Positions 1 to 5,003 of a stretch of 5,003 bases of DNA are shown here, piece after piece. Under the pieces are notes generated by a model. That model was not told the DNA's origin, did not search any database, and was given only the letters and a program-made list of their open reading frames with translations. Source of the DNA: an uncultured Cellvibrio sp. Lineage in GTDB: Bacteria; Pseudomonadota; Gammaproteobacteria; Pseudomonadales; Cellvibrionaceae. The stretch spans positions 1 to 5,003 of the forward strand of contig CAMPIG010000359.1 of NCBI GenBank assembly GCA_946886255.1, written 5' to 3'. The translations under genes and the position numbers were made by a program. The first letter of the stretch is position 1; each line of letters begins with the position of its first letter.

Positions 1-23
1 TTAACCCGAGACAGCTTTCGCTT

Positions 24-944
24 ATGTCACATTTCTCCCGCGCTTTGCTTGCTCCGCGTCACTGGCCTTCATGGATCGGGGCGGGCGTCTGGTATCTGTT
101 GTCGCAACTGCCTTACCGTGTTCAGGTCGCACTGGCACGTTTGATCAGCCCGTTGTTGAAACTGAATAAAAAGCGCTTGCACATGGCGCGGGTCAATATT
201 GATTTATGTTTTCCGGAATGGACCGACGCCGAGCGGCAACAGGTACTGGATGAAACCATTTTCTCTACGACCATGGCAATTTTCGAGACCGGCATCGCCT
301 GGTTCTGGTCAAAAAATCGTTTGCGCAAACTCTATACCGTTACGGGGCTGGAGCATCTTGAAGCGGCCCAGCGTGACGGGCAGGGGGCTTTGCTATTGAG
401 TATGCATTTCACGCATCTTGATCTGGGGTGTGCGATGCTTGGCCAGAATATTGATTACGACGGCATGTATCGCCCCCATAAAAATCCCGTCTACGATTAC
501 CTGCAAAAAACGCGACGTGAAGCCTATTGTCCGGGAATTACTATTCCCCGGGACAATGTGCGGTTGATGATCAGCCGGCTGCGTCAGGGGCGGATGGTGT
601 GGTATGCACCGGATCGCGACCTGGGGGCCAGGATGAGTTTGTTTGTGCCGTTTTTCGGGGTACAGACGGCAACCGTTTCTGCTACCAGCAAATTTGCCCA
701 AATGGGACGAGCTCGGGTAATCCCGTTTACCCAGCGACGACTGGATCACGGCAAAGGCTACGAGATGGTGATTCATCCTTCATTTGAAAATTTTCCTTCC
801 GGAGATGAATACCAGGATACGCTGCGGATTAACCAGTTTATGGAGCGCGAAGTCCTCAAATGTCCGGGTCAGTATTTTTGGGCGCAACCGCGCTTCAAGA
901 CCCGGCCGGAGGGTGAGGCGCCCCTGTATCGTCAGCAAAAGTAA
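24..944 (+). CDS. lpxL: Lipid A biosynthesis lauroyl acyltransferase (LpxL/HtrB family)
   Basis: This 306-residue enzyme is expected to transfer a secondary acyl chain from acyl-ACP onto Kdo2-lipid IVA at the cytoplasmic face of the inner membrane, late in lipid A synthesis. The family catalytic motif HX4(D/E) is seen as HFTHLD, with H128 and D133. Other family blocks are YRPHKNP (149-155), WYAPDRDLG (193-201), LFVPFFG (206-212) and the C-terminal FKTRPEG (291-297). A hydrophobic membrane anchor lies near residues 17-45. From memory, E. coli LpxL has the same length, a similar N-terminus (ALLxPRxW...W.G) and the same FKTRPEG ending, so LpxL fits better than LpxM. The frame stays open to the left edge, but the seven visible upstream codons contain no start, and the N-terminus aligns well from this ATG. 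The Shine-Dalgarno is poor (only GAGA at 8-11). The acyl chain length is not determined by these motifs. Confidence 0.93.
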   Translation: MSHFSRALLAPRHWPSWIGAGVWYLLSQLPYRVQVALARLISPLLKLNKKRLHMARVNIDLCFPEWTDAERQQVLDETIFSTTMAIFETGIAWFWSKNRLRKLYTVTGLEHLEAAQRDGQGALLLSMHFTHLDLGCAMLGQNIDYDGMYRPHKNPVYDYLQKTRREAYCPGITIPRDNVRLMISRLRQGRMVWYAPDRDLGARMSLFVPFFGVQTATVSATSKFAQMGRARVIPFTQRRLDHGKGYEMVIHPSFENFPSGDEYQDTLRINQFMEREVLKCPGQYFWAQPRFKTRPEGEAPLYRQQK

Positions 945-1011
945 TGGTCCGCTAACCATGAAATAAATCTTCTGTCCGGTGAGATTTATGACGTTTTCAT
1001 GTCCGGACCAT
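944..1011. repeat. 68-bp imperfect inverted repeat just after lpxL; possible terminator or structured RNA
   Basis: Three nested pairs of arms fold this stretch into one long hairpin. ATGGTCCG (944-951) pairs with CGGACCAT (1004-1011), CATGAAA (957-963) with TTTCATG (995-1001), and TAAATCT (964-970) with AGATTTA (982-988). They are separated by small internal loops at 952-956/1002-1003 and a bulge at 989-994. The outer arm starts on the last base of the lpxL stop codon. Downstream bases TATTGTTTG are only moderately T-rich, so terminator function is uncertain. The apical loop contains GTCCGG (974-979), which can compete with the outer arm for CCGGAC (1003-1008). It could be a terminator, a dispersed intergenic palindrome, or an attenuator; one copy cannot distinguish these. 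Confidence 0.6.
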
Positions 1012-1039
1012 ATTGTTTGCGGGTGAGCTGCGTTAGAAT
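1011..1039 (+). promoter_or_regulatory. Candidate sigma-70 promoter for nhaD
   Basis: A good -10 hexamer, TAGAAT (1034-1039), sits in the context GTTAGAATGCGCGCC, a form I recognise from gammaproteobacterial promoters. The -35 is weak: TATTGT (1011-1016) gives 17-base spacing and TTGTTT (1013-1018) gives 15. Transcription would start near 1046 and leave an untranslated leader of about 235 bases before nhaD. The -35 touches the end of the preceding inverted repeat. Confidence 0.45.
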
Positions 1040-1045
1040 GCGCGC

Positions 1046-1280
1046 CGTTTTGATGCATTTGAACAGACTCTATTTTTTTGAATCTTCCTCTCCGAGCTGT
1101 TTGCACTTAATCACAGAATTCTATTCTCTTGCCCAGGTGTCCTATTCCGTCAATGTGTGTTCCTGATCCTTTGCGTCCAGATTCCGAAGTGCTCAGCAGT
1201 ACTCACATAGCCGACGTGACAACAGACGTTCGCCCTGGCCAGGTTGGCAACCGGTTTATTCATTGTAATGGTACTGAACT
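1046..1280 (+). other. Long leader region upstream of nhaD
   Basis: This stretch between the promoter candidate and nhaD has no convincing gene but several short dyads. These are AGTGCT/AGTACT with loop CAGC (1188-1203), the perfect palindrome CCTGGCCAGG (1234-1243), GCCA/TGGC (1238-1248) and GGTT/AACC (1242-1252). The last three overlap and exclude one another. A T7 run lies at 1073-1079 without a clear stem before it. No strong Shine-Dalgarno precedes the nhaD ATG. Known Na+ and Li+ riboswitches precede cation transporters, which makes this a reasonable place to look, but I cannot match a consensus by eye. Confidence 0.35.
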
Positions 1281-1308
1281 ATGCCTGCGTTTCTTGAAGT
1301 TATCCTGA
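1153..1308 (+). CDS. Possible 51-codon upstream ORF overlapping the nhaD start
   Basis: An ATG at 1153 opens a frame of 51 codons that ends at TGA 1306-1308, 28 bases inside nhaD in another frame. The predicted peptide ends GNRFIHCNGTELCLRFLKLS; no family is recognised. The only ribosome-site candidate is AGGTG (1135-1139), about 13 bases before the ATG. The overlap would allow translational coupling to nhaD, whose own ribosome site is poor. It may equally be chance open frame. Confidence 0.15.
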   Translation: MCVPDPLRPDSEVLSSTHIADVTTDVRPGQVGNRFIHCNGTELCLRFLKLS

Positions 1309-2534
1309 TCGGCTTTGCCATATTGGCGCTCCTGGGTGTGATCTTTGAAGAAGTCATTCACATCAATAAAGCGAAAACCACGTTGTTCTTCGGCAGTATT
1401 TCCTGGTTATTGATGTTTATGTTTGCCGGCTCTCCAGAGCAACAGGATGTCATGCTCGGCAAGCTTGACCACAACCTGCTGGAGATTGCGACGCTCTGGT
1501 TATTCCTCATGGCGACGATGACATTCGTTGCCTACCTCAACGCCAAAGGCTTGATCCAGACGCTGGTGCAGCGGGTTTGCCCGCAGCAGATGAGCAAGCG
1601 CAGCCTGATGGTGATGGTGGCGATTTTTGCGATGGTCCTGTCGATGATCTGTGACAACGTCACCGCAACATTGGTGACCCTGGGGCTGGTACACGCGTTC
1701 AACCTGGATAATCGCACCCGTATCAAGCTCGCGGTGCTGGTGGTGTTCGCGGTGAATTCCGGTGGTGTGGCGCTAATCACCGGTGATGTGACGACCCTGA
1801 TGATCTTCCTCGCCGGCCACGTCACCATGCTGCAATTGTTTATGTTGGTCATGCCGGCCATTGTCGGTGTGTTGGCGCTCAGCCTGATGTTGTTCCCCGG
1901 TGTTACCGGTACCGTGTCCACCGATAAGGTGCAACGTCATTTCAACGCAATGGATGTTGCGATCATGGTGATTTTTTTCACCACCATCTTCTGCACCATG
2001 TTGTTCAATTTCTTCTTCCAGATTCCGCCGGTATTAACCTTCCTCACTGGACTATCGGTTATGTTTTTGGTGGGACATTGGCTGCGTACCGATAAAGAAG
2101 AAACCCGCATCCTGGAATATATTCGCCAGGTAGAGTACGAAACCCTGCTGTTCTTCCTGGGGATTTTGCTGTTAGTGGGCATGTTGAAGGAGATCGGTGT
2201 GCTTGATTTGCTGACTGCTGCCTATGCGCAATTCAATCCGACGGTGGCGAATTACAGCGCTGGTATTTTCTCAGCGTTGATTGATAACGTGCCCTTGACC
2301 GCCGCCTTGCTGAAAGCCTCACCGAATTTGGCTACTGCCGAATGGCTCGGTTTGACCTACGCTGTCGGTGTGGGTGGTTCCTTACTGGCCATTGGTTCTG
2401 CGGCCGGGATTATCGCCATGAGCAAGGTTAAGGGCTTAACCTTTGGCAGCCACATTCGTTATTTTCCGTTTCTGTTTATCGCCTACACGCTCGGTTATTG
2501 GGTAACAATTACCTTGGCGAAGATGATGCTCTAG
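1281..2534 (+). CDS. nhaD: NhaD-type Na+/H+ antiporter
   Basis: This 417-residue polytopic inner-membrane protein of the ion transporter superfamily is expected to export Na+ (and Li+) in exchange for protons. It has about 11-13 hydrophobic segments spread over the whole chain. Two DN-containing motifs mark the two halves: ICDNVTATLV (123-132; D125, N126) and ALIDNVPLTAALL (332-344; D335, N336). Each is followed by a Gly/Ser-rich helix: NSGGVALITGDVTTLM (159-174) and GVGGSLLAIGSAAGIIAM (363-380). N159, D169, T171 and T172 have the spacing of polar residues I recall as important in Vibrio NhaD. An in-frame TGA at 1275-1277 fixes the start at 1281, although the Shine-Dalgarno is weak. Length is at the short end for NhaD, with no extra N-terminal segment. 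It is expressed apart from lpxL, probably from the promoter near 1034. Confidence 0.92.
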   Translation: MPAFLEVILIGFAILALLGVIFEEVIHINKAKTTLFFGSISWLLMFMFAGSPEQQDVMLGKLDHNLLEIATLWLFLMATMTFVAYLNAKGLIQTLVQRVCPQQMSKRSLMVMVAIFAMVLSMICDNVTATLVTLGLVHAFNLDNRTRIKLAVLVVFAVNSGGVALITGDVTTLMIFLAGHVTMLQLFMLVMPAIVGVLALSLMLFPGVTGTVSTDKVQRHFNAMDVAIMVIFFTTIFCTMLFNFFFQIPPVLTFLTGLSVMFLVGHWLRTDKEETRILEYIRQVEYETLLFFLGILLLVGMLKEIGVLDLLTAAYAQFNPTVANYSAGIFSALIDNVPLTAALLKASPNLATAEWLGLTYAVGVGGSLLAIGSAAGIIAMSKVKGLTFGSHIRYFPFLFIAYTLGYWVTITLAKMML

Positions 2535-2556
2535 TTGGCGCAGCATATTGTGATCG

Positions 2557-2585
2557 AAAAACTCCCTCCACGAAAAGTGGAGGGG
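2557..2585 (-). terminator. Intrinsic terminator in the convergent gap, mainly for the minus-strand gene
   Basis: CCCTCCAC (2564-2571) and GTGGAGGG (2577-2584) form a perfect 8-bp GC-rich stem with a five-base loop, extendable by a T.G pair (2563/2585). Read on the minus strand, the stem is followed by AG and then TTTTT (2561-2557), the layout of a Rho-independent terminator. It lies 12 bases beyond the hydrolase stop codon. On the plus strand the following bases are GTCGTGATAATTTTAT, so termination of nhaD by the same hairpin would be weaker but possible. Confidence 0.82.
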
Positions 2586-2596
2586 TCGTGATAATT

Positions 2597-4558
2597 TTAT
2601 AGCGCACTATTATAGGCGCTACGCAGGCTTGAGCAGCTGGAAAAAGACGAACCAGAATTTAATATTATCGACGCGACAATATTATTGGGGAACTCTAACA
2701 AACAAGTTGTTGTTTCCCGGTTATTCCAGTACCAGCCACCAGAGTGTCCGTAAGCGTTGCCGTCATTAACTAGGTAATTTAGCCACATGCCTGCTCCTGC
2801 GCGCATTAACGCGCGATCACTATCAGAAACAATGTCATCGTTAAATCGCACCGCAGTCCAATAGTTTGTCATTTCTTTGGCTGACAAATGCAATTGAGCA
2901 AACCCACCGCAATCGTCGGGTAACGCCATCCATTGCCAACCAGAGAGGGTGAAATCTCCGAATCGATACATGCGTGATTCAGGAAAAGTAGTTTGAGCAG
3001 AACAAGAAATGGATTCAATATTTTCGTTATCGGCGATAAGGAAATTCATAAAATCCAGATAGCGTGTACTGGCATTGGTGGCCGTTAATGGACCTGTCGG
3101 CCCTCCGACATTGCTCCACAAGGTGGGAATGAGTATTCGCATTAAAGCGTAATTCATATTTTGGTAAGAGCGCGCTGAATTAGGTGTAGTACCAAGACCA
3201 ACAACGAAACGTAATCCATCCCATCTGGTGTTCCAATTATTGCGATCTTCGCTACCTTCTGGCAGTGAATTAAGAACTTGTGCAAGTCCGGACTCGTGCC
3301 TTAATAACTGACGGAATGTAACGTGAGACGAACCAAACTGCGAAAAGCCTTCGCCACGTGGCCAGTCATCAGGTAGCCATGGCCAAACTGGACTGTCTAC
3401 TGTTAATCCGTTTGCATCCAATAACCGATAAAGTAGGGGAGCAGTTAACATTTTGGTCACGGAAGCGACGATTGAGCGGGCATCCGAGGACATGGCAACC
3501 ACAGGATCTGGCTCACGTGTTGCAAATCCCGTTGCGCCCGCCACAGCTAATTGTCCATTTTGACTGATGGCATAAGACATTCCATTAACCGTTGTTGCAA
3601 ACCGGTCTTCCAAAAATGCTGCCATTTGTTCCAGGTCTGGATTATTTGCGGGTTGATTGAGATTTGGGCCATAGGAGGCAACGTAATAATTCGCTGCGTT
3701 ATTGGAATTGGTGGGGCTTATATCGAAGTCCAGCAAGGAATAACCCTCATCGGCCTGAGCAACCCACTCGGTTTTAAACGAGCTCCAGGATGTATGAAAT
3801 CTTAATCGTGTTTGGCCGGTACCTGCATTCCACACGCCGATCCATTGTTGTGCTCCATCTGAGCGCAGCATCATATTAACGTCGACCAAGTCCAATCCCT
3901 GTTGCAGAAATTCATCATTTTTTGTCATAAATTCAAAAATATCGGGTGTGCTATATAAAGCGTAACCCCCGTTGCCTGGGCGATATATTCCCAGATAGTG
4001 ATGTTGTCCATTAATTCGGGTTACATCGACATTCACTAGTCGTAAGCCACTCGCCGACATTTGCTGCCAATGAATTTCAAAGTTAGACCAGGTATTTGCG
4101 TACATGACATAGGCGTCGTTACCTTGACCATAAACGGCATGGTAGACAAGGTTTTGGCCGAAATAAGTGCGCTCCACATCCAGTAAACGGTAGCCATTTT
4201 GTGATAACTGGTTCCATCTGTTGGTGAATTCTGTCCAATTTTCATTGCGTTCGATAAGGTACATTCCTGAACCGGGTTGCCACATACCGGTATAGGTATA
4301 GAGGCCTGCAGAATCTTTTTTAATTTCGATATCGACCATTCGCATACCGATTTTTTCCAAGGTTTGTGCTTTGGTTTTCAACTTGTTGAGCGTGTCAAAT
4401 TCAAACACCGCGTGCTTGCCAGCTGCCGCTTCCGGGCTTAAAAGTGGATCATCCCCCACGCCATAAGCAGCGTTTGTCAAGCCACTACCTACAATAAAGC
4501 CTAATATCGCCATGCTTACTTTAAACTTATTTATATTAAATACCTGAGTGATTTTCAT
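2597..4558 (-). CDS. Secreted beta-lactamase-fold serine hydrolase with five N-terminal tandem aromatic repeats
   Basis: Residues are numbered from ATG 4564 (655 aa). ATG 4558 (Met3) is preferred because AAAGG lies 6 bases before it but directly abuts the first ATG. A Lys-rich start and hydrophobic stretch (16-25) with cleavage near 32-35 indicate secretion. Five repeats of 49-51 residues begin near 59, 110, 159, 209 and 260. Their pattern is W-x2-F-x3-W, then G-(Y/L)-R-L-x-D-V, then aromatic strands; conserved Gly are at 73, 124, 173, 223 and 274. The C-terminal domain (about 310-655) has the serine beta-lactamase/DD-peptidase triad of motifs: SVTK (S368, K371), YQN (Y467, N469) and HSGG (H607-G610), plus LLRHESGL (420-427). 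All four cysteines (521, 552, 621, 644) lie in the catalytic domain and could form two disulfides. Fungal polyglycine hydrolases and bacterial tandem-repeat proteins share this layout from memory. Activity as peptidase, esterase or amidase is plausible; antibiotic resistance is unlikely. The substrate is unknown. Confidence 0.85.
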   Translation of the reverse strand: MKITQVFNINKFKVSMAILGFIVGSGLTNAAYGVGDDPLLSPEAAAGKHAVFEFDTLNKLKTKAQTLEKIGMRMVDIEIKKDSAGLYTYTGMWQPGSGMYLIERNENWTEFTNRWNQLSQNGYRLLDVERTYFGQNLVYHAVYGQGNDAYVMYANTWSNFEIHWQQMSASGLRLVNVDVTRINGQHHYLGIYRPGNGGYALYSTPDIFEFMTKNDEFLQQGLDLVDVNMMLRSDGAQQWIGVWNAGTGQTRLRFHTSWSSFKTEWVAQADEGYSLLDFDISPTNSNNAANYYVASYGPNLNQPANNPDLEQMAAFLEDRFATTVNGMSYAISQNGQLAVAGATGFATREPDPVVAMSSDARSIVASVTKMLTAPLLYRLLDANGLTVDSPVWPWLPDDWPRGEGFSQFGSSHVTFRQLLRHESGLAQVLNSLPEGSEDRNNWNTRWDGLRFVVGLGTTPNSARSYQNMNYALMRILIPTLWSNVGGPTGPLTATNASTRYLDFMNFLIADNENIESISCSAQTTFPESRMYRFGDFTLSGWQWMALPDDCGGFAQLHLSAKEMTNYWTAVRFNDDIVSDSDRALMRAGAGMWLNYLVNDGNAYGHSGGWYWNNRETTTCLLEFPNNIVASIILNSGSSFSSCSSLRSAYNSAL

Positions 4559-4564
4559 AATCAT

Positions 4565-4570
4565 CCTTTA
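4565..4570 (-). promoter_or_regulatory. Ribosome binding site that decides the hydrolase start
   Basis: On the minus strand the sequence reads TAAAGG-ATG-ATT-ATG. AAAGG touches the first ATG, leaving no spacer, but stands six bases before the second ATG at 4558, a normal distance. This argues that translation begins at Met3 of the longer reading. Confidence 0.6.
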
Positions 4571-4582
4571 CTTGAAAATAGT

Positions 4583-4615
4583 GAACAAAGTGCTTGTTCC
4601 TTCTTAAAGAAGGAA
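4583..4615. promoter_or_regulatory. Two overlapping dyads upstream of the hydrolase gene (operator or leader hairpins)
   Basis: TTCCTTCTT (4597-4605) and AAGAAGGAA (4607-4615) form a perfect 9-bp inverted repeat around one central base. GAACAA (4583-4588) and TTGTTC (4594-4599) form a second with a five-base loop. They share bases 4597-4599, so only one full structure can form at a time. They lie 25-57 bases before ATG 4558. The near-zero spacer of the first suits a dimeric regulator's operator more than an RNA hairpin; the second suits either. Confidence 0.45.
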
Positions 4616-4626
4616 TGCTAAACAAT

Positions 4627-4650
4627 CGGATACCTTTTTTATGCGGATAC
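4627..4650. repeat. Direct repeat of CGGATAC
   Basis: CGGATAC occurs at 4627-4633 and again at 4644-4650, 17 bases apart, just upstream of the dyads before the hydrolase gene. Paired direct heptamers can be regulator half-sites, but two short copies may be chance. Confidence 0.25.
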
Positions 4651-4668
4651 ACCACAAAAGCGTTTTAG

Positions 4669-4770
4669 TTAACTGATTACAAATTTTTGCAACGAATAAA
4701 CTATGTTAATGTGATGGCATTGGAGGAACGGTGGTTTAGAAAAAGCGATCAAGCGAAATACCTTTCTCAT
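4669..4770 (-). CDS. Possible 33-codon small ORF with a good ribosome site
   Basis: ATG 4770-4768 is preceded by AAGGAG (4786-4781) with ten bases between, the best Shine-Dalgarno in this region. The peptide begins MRKVFRLIAFSKPP and ends at TAA 4671-4669. It is short, mildly hydrophobic at the N-terminus and resembles no family I know. It points toward the hydrolase gene about 110 bases downstream, so it could be a leader peptide. It overlaps the 48-codon frame at 4736-4882, and at most one is likely to be real. Confidence 0.2.
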   Translation of the reverse strand: MRKVFRLIAFSKPPFLQCHHINIVYSLQKFVIS

Positions 4771-4882
4771 TTTTGTAAATCTCCTTAAACGATAAATAAC
4801 CAATGTCAGGTTGGTTAATGGATGCAATTAAACTCGTTGATATAAATGACAGAGGGCTTCGTGCATGAGTCATGCTGCACAT
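4736..4882 (-). CDS. Possible 48-codon small ORF or gene remnant
   Basis: ATG 4882-4880 (or 4873-4871) opens a frame ending at TAA 4738-4736. The C-terminal part, with residues such as INQPDIGYLSFKEIYKNEKG, has a mixed, protein-like composition, but I do not recognise a family. GAGGAG (4903-4898) lies 15 bases before the first ATG, which is far for a ribosome site. It could be a small gene, the decayed end of an older gene, or chance. Confidence 0.18.
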   Translation of the reverse strand: MCSMTHARSPLSFISTSLIASINQPDIGYLSFKEIYKNEKGISLDRFF

Positions 4883-4923
4883 GCTACTTAGCTAAAACTC
4901 CTCGAAAGTGAAATTGCCGCTCT

Positions 4924-4951
4924 AAAATAATAGAGTAATTATTTTTGTCAA
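4924..4951 (-). promoter_or_regulatory. Candidate sigma-70 promoter reading leftward
   Basis: On the minus strand a perfect -35 hexamer TTGACA (4951-4946) is followed after 16 bases by TATTTT (4929-4924), a moderate -10. Transcription would start near 4917, about 360 bases before the hydrolase start, and pass through the two mini-ORFs and several dyads. No better promoter is visible closer to the hydrolase gene. The AT-rich background makes chance matches easier. Confidence 0.35.
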
Positions 4952-5003
4952 CAAATTTAATTGATTTGTATTTTTTATCATTAATTTTTAGATTCGATAA
5001 TAA

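Larger units (their letters stand above)
4565..5003. other. AT-rich intergenic region without a convincing gene
   Basis: This 439-base stretch is visibly richer in A and T than the rest of the window. Besides the sites listed separately it contains TAACCAA/TTGGTTA with a seven-base loop (4797-4817) and GCATGA-g-TCATGC (4863-4875), embedded in GTGC...GCAC. It also has a CATGCT direct repeat (4871-4876, 4880-4885) and two AT-only stem-loops near the right edge (4924-4945; 4951-4969 followed by T6). The last could be a weak terminator for a gene beyond the window or simply low-complexity sequence. No transposase, integrase, tRNA or long frame is present. Confidence 0.6.

Noticed and set aside
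393..776. 127-codon minus-strand frame inside lpxL
   Set aside because: It lies wholly antisense to a gene with clear family motifs, and its translation is His/Pro/Gln-rich without any recognisable domain.
1073..1079. T7 run as an intrinsic terminator
   Set aside because: No adequate GC-rich stem precedes it; only a 5-bp AATGC/GCATT pairing with a long loop.
780..1106. 108-codon minus-strand frame spanning the lpxL end and the gap
   Set aside because: Half is antisense to lpxL, the rest crosses the long inverted repeat, and no domain is visible.
1532..1921. 129-codon minus-strand frame inside nhaD
   Set aside because: It is antisense to conserved membrane motifs; the Thr/Ile-rich translation is what antisense of a hydrophobic gene produces.
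2597..4558. Antibiotic-resistance class C beta-lactamase
   Set aside because: The N-terminal aromatic repeats and overall length do not fit AmpC enzymes; only the fold and catalytic motifs are shared.
4714..4788. 24-codon plus-strand frame (MALEERWFRKSDQAKYL...) reminiscent of excisionase-type helix-turn-helix starts
   Set aside because: It is too short, has no ribosome site before the ATG, and the likeness covers only a few residues; no integrase or phage gene is nearby.
4951..4976. ACAAAT/ATTTGT stem followed by T6 as a terminator
   Set aside because: The stem is six AT-rich pairs in a low-complexity region and no gene ends nearby within the window, so chance is as likely.
4565..5003. CRISPR array or insertion-sequence end
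   Set aside because: The short repeats here are unevenly spaced and unlike one another; there are no regular spacers, terminal inverted repeats with target duplications, or transposase.

Overview
The window carries three full-length protein genes of an ordinary Gram-negative bacterium, most likely a gammaproteobacterium. The main evidence is an LpxL-type lipid A acyltransferase that matches the 306-residue length and both ends of the Enterobacteria-type LpxL as I remember it, plus an NhaD-type sodium/proton antiporter. A free-living, polymer-degrading group such as Cellvibrionaceae would fit the base composition and gene types, but that placement is inference.

Layout, left to right. lpxL (24-944, +) adds a secondary acyl chain to lipid A. 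Its stop codon runs into a 68-base imperfect inverted repeat (944-1011), followed by a TAGAAT-type promoter candidate and a roughly 240-base leader. nhaD (1281-2534, +) follows and encodes an inner-membrane antiporter. The 62-base gap after nhaD holds a compact GC-rich hairpin whose T-run lies on the minus side, so it mainly terminates the convergent gene that follows.

The convergent gene (2597-4558, -) encodes a secreted protein of about 653 residues. It has a signal peptide, five tandem aromatic repeats of about 50 residues, and a serine beta-lactamase-fold catalytic domain with SxxK, YxN and HxG motifs intact. The architecture resembles polyglycine-hydrolase-like and other repeat-bearing beta-lactamase-fold hydrolases; the substrate cannot be read from the sequence.

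The last 439 bases (4565-5003) are AT-rich and hold no convincing gene. They contain several good dyads, a TTGACA promoter candidate on the minus strand, and two overlapping minus-strand mini-ORFs (48 and 33 codons). The region could be a long structured leader for the secreted hydrolase.

The three genes do not form an operon or an obvious joint pathway. All three products belong to the cell envelope or exterior (lipid A, inner membrane, secreted). I see no CRISPR array, tRNA, rRNA, transposase or defence system. The most unusual items are the repeat-bearing hydrolase and its long upstream region.
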